A stretch of 64,000 nucleotides of DNA from Flavobacterium rakeshii (GCF_009741375.1 NZ_WOWP01000024.1:62001-126000); one strand, 5' to 3'. Shown: positions 1 through 8,849, numbered from the stretch's first letter. The notes: generated by a model from the letters alone, not told the origin. Translations and numbers: made by a program.

Positions 1-757
1 CTTCAGGATTTTGTGTCAGCGTTAAAAGTTCAAGCTTTATTTCATTTACCTCTCCAAACAGCGAAGCGGTATATTTATCTACCGGATTGTAATAAATCTC
101 TTTTGATTTGGCTTTAGAGAGCATCCTTCCGCTTTTTATCACAATGGTTTCATCAGCAAAAGAAAGCGCATCGGTACTGTCATGCGTAGCCACTATACAG
201 GTAACGCCTTTTTGTTTTAGGTAGGCAAAAAGATTTCTGCGCAGTGCATTTTTCCTGAAGTTATCAATATGACTAAAAGGCTCATCCAGCAGTAAAACCT
301 CAGGTTCAAGCGCCAGTACTTTAGCCAGTGCTATACGCTGTTGCTGCCCGCCGCTAAGAAATTGTGCCTTAACATTAGCAAACTCCTTCATCTCAACAAT
401 ATCAAGCAACTCCATAATACGCCTCTGCTTTTCTTCCGGATAAAAATTAGAAAGGAAAGCTCCAACATTTTCAGCCGCTGTAATATAAGGCATCAGGTCA
501 AAATCCTGAGCAAGGTATTTCATATAAGACATACCCGGTATTAAATTGAACTTAGGCCCAAGTACCGGTTCGCCCTTATAGGTAATTTCTCCTTCCTCAA
601 TATCATATAAACCGTATATAAGTTTAAGCAGGGTACTTTTACCGCATCCGCTTTCGCCTATAACAGCTATATTTTGCCCGGTTTTCACAGTAAAACTCAG
701 GTTGTGCAGTATGGTTTTCTCGGTATAACCAAAGGAAATATTCTTTACAGCAAGCAT
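1..757 (-). CDS. ABC transporter ATP-binding protein (C-terminus outside window)
   Basis: Cytoplasmic ATPase subunit of an ABC transporter; the substrate cannot be told from this subunit. Read from the ATG at 757, the frame stays open for 252 codons to the window edge, so the 3' end is missing. Walker A is GESGCGKST (about residue 34), the signature is LSGGQQQRIALAK, Walker B is VLLLDEP, the D-loop is SHID and the switch histidine lies in ATHDSTDA. The segment after the ATPase core (YYNPVDKYTASLFGEVNEI) resembles the start of the C-terminal extension in PotA/FbpC-like importer ATPases. No permease gene is in view. The fold is certain and the transported substrate unknown. Confidence 0.9.
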   Translation of the reverse strand, partial: MLAVKNISFGYTEKTILHNLSFTVKTGQNIAVIGESGCGKSTLLKLIYGLYDIEEGEITYKGEPVLGPKFNLIPGMSYMKYLAQDFDLMPYITAAENVGAFLSNFYPEEKQRRIMELLDIVEMKEFANVKAQFLSGGQQQRIALAKVLALEPEVLLLDEPFSHIDNFRKNALRRNLFAYLKQKGVTCIVATHDSTDALSFADETIVIKSGRMLSKAKSKEIYYNPVDKYTASLFGEVNEIKLELLTLTQNPE

Positions 758-781
758 TGAAAATTATAAATTTTAACCCTG

Positions 782-789
782 CAAAAGTA
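782..789 (-). promoter_or_regulatory. Putative -7 promoter box for the ABC ATPase gene
   Basis: On the minus strand this reads TACTTTTG, an exact match to the Bacteroidota -7 consensus TAnnTTTG, 24 bases before the ATG. No TTG -33 element is found at the usual 17-23 base spacing, so the call rests on the -7 box alone. Confidence 0.5.
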
Positions 790-827
790 AGTGATTTAAG
801 GCAAACTAACAGGCTTATAAAAAATAA

Positions 828-864
828 TAAGGGCACAATCTCAAACGAGGAGAAAGTACCCTTA
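828..864. repeat. Imperfect inverted repeat in the 758-1064 gap
   Basis: TAAGGGcAC (828-836) and GTaCCCTTA (856-864) are inverted around a 19-base spacer. On the minus strand the hairpin is followed by an A/T-rich stretch with a T-run, so it could work as a terminator, but no minus-strand gene feeds into it. Function unknown. Confidence 0.35.
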
Positions 865-919
865 TCAACCTAACCAATAAATAAACAAACTCATTCGTGA
901 ATTATCACTTTTAAAATTA

Positions 920-945
920 TTTTATCAAATGCATATTTGATAAAA
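920..945. promoter_or_regulatory. 11-bp perfect inverted repeat, operator candidate upstream of the OM-barrel gene
   Basis: TTTTATCAAAT (920-930) and ATTTGATAAAA (935-945) are perfectly inverted around a 4-base spacer (GCAT). No T-run follows, so it is not a terminator. It lies about 120 bases before the ATG at 1065, in the part of the 307-base gap where the promoter should be, and fits a dimeric repressor or activator site. Nothing else is visible in this gap apart from the repeat at 828-864. Confidence 0.45.
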
Positions 946-1064
946 ACCAACTTGTATAAATATATATACGTGAAAAATTGTTAAACGGTTTTTAAAATTT
1001 AAAAATCTTCAAAATATTTTTTCTTTCTTTATCCCCACCACACCATAACTCATTAAAAAACAAT

Positions 1065-1676
1065 ATGAAAAAGACCATCACACTTTGTATGTTGGCGCTC
1101 TCTTTTTGCGCTTTTTCTCAAAACAAGTCAGATCAGTATTCATTGGAAGCAGGTTATGGAGCCAGTATTCCTGTGGGACGTTTTTCTGATTATTCCCATT
1201 ATGAATTTGCATTTAGGTATATGATTGACGAAAGCTGGGGAATTAAATTTGACTTTGGGTCAGATAAATTCAGGAAAGACAATGTTCCTAATTACGGCTC
1301 AGATTATACCCGTTTTTCGGTACAGGCAGTTAACAACCTGGCAAGAACATTAAATCTTAAAAACCATAGCGACACCCGTTTCAATTTACTGGCACATGCC
1401 GGTTTGGGTTATGCCAACATCAAATCGATGAGATATCCTGCAAAAGATAATGTAGGACTTATTATGCTGGGAATTACACCTCAGGTAAGAATTACCGACT
1501 GGGTTGCCTTTCATTTAGACGCTACCTATATTATGAACTTTAGTCAGGATTATGACTTTAACGGTGAACGATATTCAAAAGAAACCGATCCGCCATCGGT
1601 AGGAAAGCTTTTAAACCTTTCTGCCGGACTTACCTTTTACTTAGGCAAAAACAAAGGCGATGCCGATTGGAGATAA
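1065..1676 (+). CDS. Outer-membrane beta-barrel protein
   Basis: Secreted protein of 203 residues with a signal peptide (MKKTITLCMLALSFCAFSQ, cut after residue 19). The mature part is a run of amphipathic strands with alternating aromatic residues (SLEAGYGASIPVGRF, YEFAFRYMIDESWGIKFDFG, VAFHLDATYIMNFS) and ends in LNLSAGLTFYLGK, where the last strand matches the OmpX/OmpW-like 8-strand barrel pattern. Length fits that class. It is monocistronic, with an inverted repeat upstream and a terminator downstream. The ligand or partner is unknown; it could be a structural porin-family protein. Confidence 0.7.
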   Translation: MKKTITLCMLALSFCAFSQNKSDQYSLEAGYGASIPVGRFSDYSHYEFAFRYMIDESWGIKFDFGSDKFRKDNVPNYGSDYTRFSVQAVNNLARTLNLKNHSDTRFNLLAHAGLGYANIKSMRYPAKDNVGLIMLGITPQVRITDWVAFHLDATYIMNFSQDYDFNGERYSKETDPPSVGKLLNLSAGLTFYLGKNKGDADWR

Positions 1677-1680
1677 AATA

Positions 1681-1707
1681 AAAAAGCAGCCACCAGGCTG
1701 CTTTTTT
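1681..1707. terminator. Bidirectional intrinsic terminator
   Basis: Stem AAAAAGCAGCC (1681-1691), loop ACCA, stem GGCTGCTTTTT, with a T-run on both strands. It serves the barrel gene on the plus strand and the OmpA-like gene on the minus strand. Confidence 0.9.
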
Positions 1708-1729
1708 ATTTGTATAAATTGGTTAGAAA

Positions 1730-2419
1730 TTACTGAGCCTGTTGCTTAGCATCTTCAACCATTTTTTCGTTTGCTGTAATGGCAAATTCCACACGTCTGT
1801 TTTTACTCATACCTTCTTTAGTATCGTTTGATGCAATTGGATCTGCCTCACCACGACCTACAGTATTAATACGTGCACCGCTAATACCTTTACCTACAAG
1901 GTAAGTTTTTACCGAAGCAGCTCTTTGTTCAGACAGTTTTAAGTTATACTCATCACTACCGCTACTATCCGTATAACCGAATATCTCTATATCTGTATCA
2001 GGGTACTCGTTAAATACAGGCACCAGTTTATCAAGGTTACCTTTTGCTGTAGAAGTTAGAGATGACTTATTTAAATCAAAGTTAACCGAGTTCTCACCCA
2101 GTGTAATTTTAATACCTTCTCCTACCCTTTCAACATCAGCACCCGGTAGCGCCTCGTCAATATCACGAGCCTGCTTATCCATTTGGTTACCAATTACACC
2201 ACCGGCAGCACCACCTACAACACCACCAATAATAGCACCAAGGGCAGTATTACCCTTACCCACATTATTACCAATGATACCACCAATAATGGCACCACCT
2301 GCAGCACCAATACCGGCACCTTTTTGAGTATTATTCATATTTTTTGTAGCCTCACACGAGGTGAAACCTATACTGAAAATAAAGGCAAAAGCCATTAAAT
2401 AAATTTTCGTCGCTTTCAT
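1730..2419 (-). CDS. OmpA-family lipoprotein with glycine-zipper segment
   Basis: Lipoprotein of 229 residues that links the envelope to peptidoglycan. I start it at the ATG at 2419 and not at 2476: from there it begins MKATKIYLMAFAF with a lipobox (GFTSC, Cys22), while the longer frame only adds hydrophilic sequence overlapping the upstream gene. Residues about 33-85 form a glycine zipper (GAGIGAAGGAIIGGIIG, then GAIIGGVVGGAAGGVIG), which can insert into membranes. The C-terminal OmpA domain holds the motif IFGYTDSSGSDEYNLKLSEQRA and ends NRRVEFAI, with the usual D and R for diaminopimelate binding. It lies 28 bases after a lipocalin-like lipoprotein gene, probably one operon. Confidence 0.88.
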   Translation of the reverse strand: MKATKIYLMAFAFIFSIGFTSCEATKNMNNTQKGAGIGAAGGAIIGGIIGNNVGKGNTALGAIIGGVVGGAAGGVIGNQMDKQARDIDEALPGADVERVGEGIKITLGENSVNFDLNKSSLTSTAKGNLDKLVPVFNEYPDTDIEIFGYTDSSGSDEYNLKLSEQRAASVKTYLVGKGISGARINTVGRGEADPIASNDTKEGMSKNRRVEFAITANEKMVEDAKQQAQ

Positions 2420-2447
2420 AATGCTGTTTTTTTGTTTTATCTGTTTA

Positions 2448-2897
2448 TTACATTCTGTTAAACTGGTACACCACATCCACGGTTTTACCTCCTACATTTA
2501 CTTTATCAACCAACTGGAACGAGTTTTCTGTTTGGTTTCTTACCTGTAAAAAGTATCCCTGAGAAACTCTTTTTGCTTTCTCTCCTTCGGTTATTTTAAG
2601 GGTAAAAGCACCTTCTTTAGTTACACTCCATACAATAGGACTTGTAAACGAAGGGCATCCTGCCTTAGCAAGGCTCATTTCCCCAGTGTTATTATTACTA
2701 ACAAACTTCCATGAGCTTCCCACAAAACATTGTGAGTCGGCTACATCAAAAGAAGTCACTTTTATATAATCAGATCCCGGATAAGACACCTGTGAAATTG
2801 TCCAGTTTCCCTTAATTCCTACCTGCGATTTTTGATCCAGTGAAGAACACGAGGCAAGGGCAATAACACACATGCATAAAAACAATACTTTTTTCAT
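2448..2897 (-). CDS. Lipocalin-like lipoprotein
   Basis: Lipoprotein of 149 residues. The signal peptide MKKVLFLCMCVIALASC ends in a lipobox (ALAS-C, Cys17). The mature part begins with the GNWTISQVSYPGSD motif and continues as short beta strands with a conserved pair of cysteines (DSQCF and KAGCPSF), the pattern of the small lipocalin-like domain common in Bacteroidota lipoproteins. The ligand is unknown. It precedes the OmpA-family gene by 28 bases on the same strand, so the two envelope proteins are probably co-expressed. Confidence 0.7.
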   Translation of the reverse strand: MKKVLFLCMCVIALASCSSLDQKSQVGIKGNWTISQVSYPGSDYIKVTSFDVADSQCFVGSSWKFVSNNNTGEMSLAKAGCPSFTSPIVWSVTKEGAFTLKITEGEKAKRVSQGYFLQVRNQTENSFQLVDKVNVGGKTVDVVYQFNRM

Positions 2898-3254
2898 AAC
2901 TGTTATTTTAAGTTTTAGGTTATATACTCACTTTTCAATGAATAAAGTTAATCAGTTTTTAGGTTATCAAACAATAGCAGTATGCGTTTTTTAACAGGAA
3001 TTATCGGTTAATTTAACACGCTTATTTTTAGCACTCCGGTAAATCGTTAGCTGTCAGGGGGATTGTAGGGAATCCGGCTCATAGCAAGGGCTTGAATTAA
3101 TTTTTTCTTAAAACCCTGTTTTTTTAACATATAAAAACGGTTGTATTACTGACAAACCATGCCTTAAAATGTCAATTTGTCACCAAACCCGTCTTGGTAT
3201 TTTATTTGAGTAAGTACTCACATCAATATTTGCAAAATAAAATCAAACAATACT
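2898..3254. other. 357-base non-coding gap between divergent genes
   Basis: No open frame with coding character and no RNA gene is visible. The part next to htpG (about 3180-3230) should hold its promoter. TTG triplets and a near-match TATTTG are present, but there is no exact TAnnTTTG box. No CIRCE heat-shock repeat was seen. Confidence 0.5.
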
Positions 3255-5141
3255 ATGGCAACAGGAAAAATTAATGTTTCGGTAGAAAACATATTTCCCC
3301 TAATCAAGAAATTTTTATACAGTGACCACGAGATTTTTTTACGTGAGCTGGTATCAAACGCAACCGATGCTACCCTTAAACTAAAACACCTTACAAGCAT
3401 AGGTGAAGCCAAAGTAGAATATGGCAACCCGGTTATTGAGGTAAAACTGGATAAAGAGGGTAAAAAACTTCACATCATTGACCAGGGAATTGGTATGACA
3501 GGTGAAGAAGTTGAAAAATACATCAACCAGGTAGCTTTCTCGGGTGCAGAGGAGTTCCTTGAAAAATATAAGGACACTGCAAAAGATTCGGGTATCATTG
3601 GACACTTCGGTTTAGGCTTCTACTCTGCCTTCATGGTAGCCGATAAAGTAGAGATTATCACTAAATCATTTAAAGATGAACCTGCTGTACACTGGACGTG
3701 TGACGGTAGCCCTGAGTTTACTCTTGAACCAAGTGACAAAACTGAAAGAGGTACAGAAATTATCCTTCACATTGCTGAGGATTCTACCGAATTTCTTGAA
3801 GAGCACCGCATAAGCGAACTGCTTAAAAAGTACAATAAATTTATGCCGGTGCCAATTAAATTTGGTACACGTACAGAAACACTTCCAAAACCGGAAGATG
3901 CTCCTGAAGATTATAAAGCCGAAGAAATTGAGGTTGACAACATTATAAACAACCCTAACCCGGCATGGACAAAACAACCAAGCGAACTTAACGATGAGGA
4001 TTACAAAGCCTTTTACCATGAGCTTTACCCAATGCAGTTTGAGGAGCCGTTGTTTAACATCCACCTTAATGTAGATTATCCGTTTAACCTAACAGGTATT
4101 TTATATTTCCCTAAACTTTCTGCCGACCTACAGGTACAAAAAGACAAAATACAGCTGTATCAAAATCAGGTATTTGTTACCGATAACGTAGAAGGTATAG
4201 TACCGGAATTCCTTACTATGCTTAAAGGTGTGATTGACTCTCCGGACATTCCGCTAAACGTATCGCGTTCTTACCTACAGGCAGACGGTGCGGTTAAAAA
4301 GATATCCAACTACATTACCCGTAAGGTAGCCGATAAACTTAAATCACTGTTTACCGAAAACCGTGAGGACTTCGAGAAAAAATGGAACGATATTAAAATC
4401 GTACTGGAGTACGGTATGCTTAGCGAACCTAAATTCTACGAAAAGGCAGGTGCGTTTACCCTATACCCAACAGTAGATGAGAAATACTTTACTCTTGAAG
4501 AACTGAAAGAAAACCTTAAAGAGAACCAAACCGATAAAGACGGTAAACTGGTAATTCTATACGCTAGTGATAAGGATGCTCAGCACAGTTACATTGCCGA
4601 TGCTAAAGAGAAAGGTTATGAAGTACTGCTACTTGACTCTCCTATTGTATCGCACCTAATCCAGAAGTTAGAGGCCGATAACGAGAATGTAACCTTTACC
4701 CGCGTGGATGCCGATCATATTGATAAGCTTATCAAAAAAGATGATGAGCAAATCTCTAAACTAAGCGACGAGGAAAAAGAAAAACTAAAAACCGTACTGG
4801 AAGAGATTGTACCAAAAACAACCTACAGTGTACAACTTGAAGCTATGGACAGCAGCGCAGCACCATTCAAAATTACACAGCCTGAGTTTATGCGCCGTAT
4901 GAAAGAAATGAGCCAAAGCGGTGGCGGTGGTATGTTTGGTATGGGCAACATGCCGGAAATGTACAACCTTGTGGTAAACACTAACCACGAGCTTACCTCA
5001 AACATTTTAAACAGCGGAGATAAAGCACACCAGGAAGCATTAGTAAAGCAGGCGCTTGACCTTGCCAAACTATCGCAAAACCTGCTTAAGGGTGAAGACT
5101 TAACCGCGTTTGTAAAACGTAGTTTTGATCTTATTAAATAA
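3255..5141 (+). CDS. htpG: Molecular chaperone HtpG (bacterial Hsp90)
   Basis: Cytoplasmic ATP-dependent chaperone of 628 residues, close to the 624 of E. coli HtpG. The N-terminal GHKL ATPase domain has the N-box ELVSNATDA (Glu31, Asn35, Asp38), the D-x-G-I-G-M box (Asp76) and the lid motif GHFGLGFYSAF (about 116-126). The middle domain carries the catalytic-loop motif PLNVSRSYLQ with its conserved Arg. The C-terminal dimerisation domain follows, preceded by a Gly/Met-rich linker (GGGGMFGMGNMPE). It is monocistronic and ends before a hairpin terminator. Confidence 0.98.
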   Translation: MATGKINVSVENIFPLIKKFLYSDHEIFLRELVSNATDATLKLKHLTSIGEAKVEYGNPVIEVKLDKEGKKLHIIDQGIGMTGEEVEKYINQVAFSGAEEFLEKYKDTAKDSGIIGHFGLGFYSAFMVADKVEIITKSFKDEPAVHWTCDGSPEFTLEPSDKTERGTEIILHIAEDSTEFLEEHRISELLKKYNKFMPVPIKFGTRTETLPKPEDAPEDYKAEEIEVDNIINNPNPAWTKQPSELNDEDYKAFYHELYPMQFEEPLFNIHLNVDYPFNLTGILYFPKLSADLQVQKDKIQLYQNQVFVTDNVEGIVPEFLTMLKGVIDSPDIPLNVSRSYLQADGAVKKISNYITRKVADKLKSLFTENREDFEKKWNDIKIVLEYGMLSEPKFYEKAGAFTLYPTVDEKYFTLEELKENLKENQTDKDGKLVILYASDKDAQHSYIADAKEKGYEVLLLDSPIVSHLIQKLEADNENVTFTRVDADHIDKLIKKDDEQISKLSDEEKEKLKTVLEEIVPKTTYSVQLEAMDSSAAPFKITQPEFMRRMKEMSQSGGGGMFGMGNMPEMYNLVVNTNHELTSNILNSGDKAHQEALVKQALDLAKLSQNLLKGEDLTAFVKRSFDLIK

Positions 5142-5145
5142 TTTC

Positions 5146-5181
5146 CATTTCGAGCGAAACATAGTGGAGTCGAGAAATCTC
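5146..5181. repeat. Degenerate interspersed repeat
   Basis: The segment CATTTCGAGCG...GTCGAGAAATCTCAC, just after htpG, resembles the short intergenic repeat (variants of TTTCGA-CGAGAAATCT) that I know from many Flavobacterium genomes. Only one partial copy is seen in this window, so the assignment rests on recognition. Confidence 0.4.
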
Positions 5182-5202
5182 ACTTCAAAATAATTATAAC
5201 AG

Positions 5203-5230
5203 ACCTGCAGCGAAAGTTGCAGGTTTTTTA
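5203..5230. terminator. Intrinsic terminator after htpG
   Basis: Stem ACCTGCA (5203-5209), an 8-base loop, stem TGCAGGT (5218-5224), then TTTTTATTTT. It lies between two convergent genes. Confidence 0.85.
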
Positions 5231-5232
5231 TT

Positions 5233-6255
5233 TTAGTTAGCTACCTTTACACTCGTAACCCCATCAGGTCGTGATATTTTTATACGTTTTATTTCCTTTC
5301 GGGTTTTCAAATCCATTACCACAATATAATCTTCAGGAGTACAGGAAACAAACATACGACTAGTTGCATTATCCATATAAATACCTGCTCCTCTCCCAAT
5401 ATTAATTTTCTTTTCTAAACTATATGTCTCGGCATTATAGAAAAGTATGTCTCCTGTTTTTACACTTACAATAGCAACAGATTTTCCGTCTGGTGTAAAT
5501 TTAAGACGATGTAATCCCTGTACACCTGTATTTATAGTAGTTTTTACTTCTTTCTTCAATAAATCCACTACTACAATATAGCCGTCGGGCCTTGCTGTCC
5601 AAAGTATATCTTCTCTGTCATTAACATCAAAACCTTCAGCCCCCAGCCCAACATCTATAAGTGTTTGCCTCCATTCAATTCGTGATTTTGCATTAGGAGG
5701 TAAAACACCTGTAGGCGGCATGTAAGGCGGTATCTCCCTGTTTTCATAAATACTTAGTGTCCCCGACTCTACATTTGTAGTATAAAAACAGTTCCCTTTT
5801 TTTGCAAGGTATATTAAATGGGTAAAATCCTGACCTGTTCCAAATACATTTTCAGCCTTTCGGGATTGTAAGTTATACTTTACTACACTTTTGGAACCCT
5901 GTGCCGTAACCCAAAGTTTATCATCTTTATAGACTAACCCATGAGGTGTATAAAAGGGTGCGGTATCTATAGTATCTTCCAAAGCAAAATCTTTTAGGTT
6001 TATCACACTAATGGTGTGCCCCTTACCTCTTAAAACAGGATGTGAAACATAAGCATAATCCCCTTTTTTATTGGTAACTATTTCATGGGGATCATCCCCA
6101 ATATCAATAGACGTTATGGAATCCAATGTTTTATAATCATAAATCAAAACCTTTTTATCTCCTTTAGATAAAGCGAGTAGATATTCGGTGTTTTGGGCAT
6201 TAATATTTTGTAGTGAGAGAAAAACTAAAAGGAATATTATTTTTTTGAAATTCAT
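5233..6255 (-). CDS. YncE/YVTN-type beta-propeller protein
   Basis: Secreted protein of 340 residues with signal peptide MNFKKIIFLLVFLSLQNINAQ. It consists of repeated units of about 40-45 residues with the pattern of 7-bladed YVTN/lactonase-like propellers: KVLIYDYKTLDSITSIDIGDD, SVINLKDFALEDTIDT, YIVVVDLLKKEVKTTINTG and YIVVMDLKTRKEIKRIKIS. Recurrent phrases such as GDDPHEIVTNKKGDYAYVSH and RLKFTPDGKSVAIVS are typical. No enzymatic residues can be named; such proteins usually bind or sense in the periplasm. It is a single gene. An exact substrate cannot be inferred. Confidence 0.8.
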   Translation of the reverse strand: MNFKKIIFLLVFLSLQNINAQNTEYLLALSKGDKKVLIYDYKTLDSITSIDIGDDPHEIVTNKKGDYAYVSHPVLRGKGHTISVINLKDFALEDTIDTAPFYTPHGLVYKDDKLWVTAQGSKSVVKYNLQSRKAENVFGTGQDFTHLIYLAKKGNCFYTTNVESGTLSIYENREIPPYMPPTGVLPPNAKSRIEWRQTLIDVGLGAEGFDVNDREDILWTARPDGYIVVVDLLKKEVKTTINTGVQGLHRLKFTPDGKSVAIVSVKTGDILFYNAETYSLEKKINIGRGAGIYMDNATSRMFVSCTPEDYIVVMDLKTRKEIKRIKISRPDGVTSVKVAN

Positions 6256-6356
6256 TTTTTTAATCTGTAGTAATAATTATTCCAATCAAGCCAACACAAA
6301 CAGTGCCAAATCAGGCTTAATGCATTTAAAAAATTAATTTCAGGAACTCTTTAATC

Positions 6357-7580
6357 TCACCCCAAAAAAGCAGCAGCCTTTTTCATGGTATCTTCAAACG
6401 AGGCATTAATCTCTTCCTTAAACTTTTGCGTTAGCGGGAAAGGCACCATGTGGGTATACGGGTGGTTAAAATCCTGTATATCTACCTCAACCTTTATATT
6501 CCTGTAACCGCCCTGTAGGGTATTTAAAGCTTCAGCGGGTGGTGCGACCTCATCCTTTTCCAACACTACGGCTTTTATGCGTGTAGCAAGTTCGCCAAAC
6601 CTTTTTTCGCGTTCCTTCTGGAAATGGTTGTAACGCACCATGGTTTTAAACCAGCTTTCTTCGGGGTGAAGTTCAGTATCCTGATAATGCCCCAGCCTGC
6701 CATCGGTAGCAAAGTTAGAACTTAAAAACTGGGCAAACGACTTTTGCATGGTTACTGCCGCATGGGCATCCATAATGTAGCGTGATACAGGGAACATACG
6801 GTCTATGGTCATCCCTCCACAAAAACAAAACAATCGGGAATTGTCAAATATATTCTTAGGGTTACCCATCATCAGTATCAGTGCCAGGAACGACCCTATT
6901 GAATAACCAAACAGGTCAATCGAAGCATTACTGCTTATCTCGGGCACCTTATTGGCTTTTATATCATCTGCCAAACGGATAATGTCTGAATAGGTTTGCA
7001 TACCACTCCAAAACAAACGCTGCGGGTTAGCATCCATACGCGAACTGATTGCCGCATTTACATACGAGCATTGTGTATTATCACGGGAACGTTTCTCACG
7101 CTCTTCGGCAACGGCAAACATCAGCTTCCTGTCACTCCAAACCTCAGGAGCCCTGTCCATATGGAAAGCAATAGGAAACAGTATTACCGCCTTGCCCGTA
7201 TCCTGTGTAAGCTTATAAGCCCACGGCAAGTATTTGTCCCATGTTTTTTCGTTAAGTCCGTGTAGCAGTATTATGGCACCGTTAGCCCTTTCCTGCCCCG
7301 CCTTACGCACTATGGTATATTTAAAACTGTTGTTTTCGTTTATTTCATGGTCGGTTACATCTACTATGGTGTTTTCACCTGTACCACCCGGTTCCACATC
7401 ATCAAAAGCATGATCGTGCTTACTGCAAAACAGGGAATCACTACCCGGAAGCATCTGCTTGGCATCTGCCGATGTAAACGAATAATGCGACATAGCAATA
7501 TCCAGTTCGGGCACAAATGAGTTATCCTGTTTTTGGGAAAAAGACTGTTTTAAAAGTGTATAAATATCGTGGTACAACAT
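6357..7580 (-). CDS. DUF6051 family alpha/beta-hydrolase-like protein
   Basis: Protein of 407 residues without a signal peptide, so probably cytoplasmic. The core is an alpha/beta hydrolase: an HG oxyanion motif (IILLHGLNEKTW, His107-Gly108), a nucleophile elbow GYSIGS (Ser227) and a C-terminal histidine region (DFNHPYTHMVPF). The N-terminal 85 residues and the insert FCSKHDHAFDDVEPGGTGEN are outside the core. I recognise it as the DUF6051 group of Bacteroidota, whose substrate is unknown to me. It is monocistronic. Confidence 0.7.
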   Translation of the reverse strand: MLYHDIYTLLKQSFSQKQDNSFVPELDIAMSHYSFTSADAKQMLPGSDSLFCSKHDHAFDDVEPGGTGENTIVDVTDHEINENNSFKYTIVRKAGQERANGAIILLHGLNEKTWDKYLPWAYKLTQDTGKAVILFPIAFHMDRAPEVWSDRKLMFAVAEEREKRSRDNTQCSYVNAAISSRMDANPQRLFWSGMQTYSDIIRLADDIKANKVPEISSNASIDLFGYSIGSFLALILMMGNPKNIFDNSRLFCFCGGMTIDRMFPVSRYIMDAHAAVTMQKSFAQFLSSNFATDGRLGHYQDTELHPEESWFKTMVRYNHFQKEREKRFGELATRIKAVVLEKDEVAPPAEALNTLQGGYRNIKVEVDIQDFNHPYTHMVPFPLTQKFKEEINASFEDTMKKAAAFLG

Positions 7581-7708
7581 GGCGGTTGGATTTAAACTTA
7601 AATAACGAAATAAGGCACAATTGTATTGTAAGACATAATTACGAAAAATGATGTTAATAAAATTTTAAAAGCCTTATCTTTATATCACTATTCAATCAGT
7701 GTTTTGTT

Positions 7709-8116
7709 ATGAATGTTCCATTGGAAACTCCGGCACTATTATTTTCTGCCACCTCACTTATACTACTTGCCTACACCAACAGGTTTTTGACTATAGCCAC
7801 CATTGTACGCGGACTTAAAAAAAACTATGAGGAAAACGAAACCAAAAGCATACTGCTGGAAATTAAAAACCTCAACAAACGACTTACGCTTATCCGCCAA
7901 ATGCAGATGTATGGCGTATTGAGCCTTTTCTTTTCGGTTTTTGCCATGACATTACTTTTTATTGGCAGTAATTTATGGGGCACTTACGTTTTTGGGTTAA
8001 GTCTGCTGTTATTACTGGCTTCACTTGCCGTATCGTTTTGGGAGATAAGCATATCGGTAAAAGCATTAAGGGTTCACCTAAGCGATTTGATTGAAGAGGC
8101 GAAGAAACACAGTTAG
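7709..8116 (+). CDS. DUF2721 family membrane protein
   Basis: Inner-membrane protein of 135 residues. It starts with the family-typical segment PALLFSATSLILLAYTNRFLTIATIVRGL, followed by a charged, probably coiled region (residues 38-65: NYEENETKSILLEIKNLNKRL in part) and two further membrane spans (about 68-90 and 92-112). The tail is VHLSDLIEEAKKHS. DUF2721 has no known function. A TATCTTTA sequence, one base off the -7 consensus, lies at about 7674. Confidence 0.8.
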   Translation: MNVPLETPALLFSATSLILLAYTNRFLTIATIVRGLKKNYEENETKSILLEIKNLNKRLTLIRQMQMYGVLSLFFSVFAMTLLFIGSNLWGTYVFGLSLLLLLASLAVSFWEISISVKALRVHLSDLIEEAKKHS

Positions 8117-8139
8117 TTTGTGGATTTAATTACCCATAA

Positions 8140-8178
8140 ACAAATAAACAGATTAACAAATAAACAGATTAACAAATA
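8140..8178. repeat. 16-bp tandem repeat, 2.4 copies
   Basis: The unit ACAAATAAACAGATTA occurs at 8140-8155 and 8156-8171, with a 7-base partial third copy, between the convergent stop codons of the DUF2721 and YkuD-like genes. It is a short microsatellite-like expansion. Confidence 0.85.
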
Positions 8179-8182
8179 TACT

Positions 8183-8788
8183 TTACTCTACTATCCATAG
8201 TAAAACAGGCTTGGCTGTCTGCTTTAGTTTCTCATCCAGTTTTTTCATAAACTTGTCAGACACCGCAGGACATCCCCAACTAAGCGGACTGTATTGCGGA
8301 TAGATTTCCCTGTTAGATACCGCATCCCAGGAGTGTAGTACCACTACCCTGTCGACTGCATTATTATTGGTCTCTTCCAGTCCGTGTAGCCAGTATTTTA
8401 CATTAATACCCCACGAACTGTAATCGCGATTACCTACCTTATATTTCCCTTTTGAAGAACAATGACTATCGGGCGTATTACTGAACTTGGCTGTTTGGTA
8501 TTTGTACGGATTCTCTTCAAACTGATCACAGCTACCAGGGGTTACAATATTTTTATCGGTCACAATGGTATCCTTAAAACTGTAAACAAAAAAACGGTTC
8601 TTGCCTGAATGTATACTCATATCTACCAAAAAATAATAATCTTTACAAAAGCCTTTTTCTTTACAAAATTTAAGAGCTTCGGTATGTGTAGCGGTATAGT
8701 CTTTTTCAGCTTCTTTAGCTTCTTCTTTTTTATTCCCCGAACAGCTAAAAACAGAGAGAAAAAACAACAGGTATAATTTGGCAGTCAT
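8183..8788 (-). CDS. Murein L,D-transpeptidase catalytic-domain (YkuD_2-like) lipoprotein
   Basis: Lipoprotein of 201 residues: MTAKLYLLFFLSVFSC with lipobox Cys16, then a short charged linker. The catalytic region has a conserved histidine in VVVLHSWDAVS (His152) and the nucleophile motif SWGCPAVSD (Cys173), the H...S-x-G-C signature of the YkuD/L,D-transpeptidase fold. In the YkuD_2 branch these are small secreted proteins of uncertain physiological reaction, so cross-linking or trimming of peptidoglycan peptides is an inference. An additional cysteine set (GFCKD, GSCDQ, SHCSS) may form disulfides. Confidence 0.78.
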   Translation of the reverse strand: MTAKLYLLFFLSVFSCSGNKKEEAKEAEKDYTATHTEALKFCKEKGFCKDYYFLVDMSIHSGKNRFFVYSFKDTIVTDKNIVTPGSCDQFEENPYKYQTAKFSNTPDSHCSSKGKYKVGNRDYSSWGINVKYWLHGLEETNNNAVDRVVVLHSWDAVSNREIYPQYSPLSWGCPAVSDKFMKKLDEKLKQTAKPVLLWIVE

Positions 8789-8849
8789 ATAGTTAAGATG
8801 TAGGTTATTACCTATAACTATATTTTTAGTTGATTTAGTATTAATCTAT

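Noticed and set aside
639..836. 65-codon minus-strand frame
   Set aside because: It runs in another frame over the start of the ABC ATPase gene and its promoter; the ATPase motifs are in the other frame.
828..864. Inverted repeat as a terminator of a minus-strand transcript
   Set aside because: No minus-strand gene lies upstream of it, because the next gene to the right is on the plus strand; kept only as a repeat.
2183..2398. 71-codon plus-strand frame rich in Thr and Asn
   Set aside because: It is the reverse complement of the glycine-zipper coding region of the OmpA-family gene.
2420..2476. Upstream extension of the OmpA-family lipoprotein
   Set aside because: It overlaps the end of the upstream lipoprotein gene and would hide the lipobox signal peptide.
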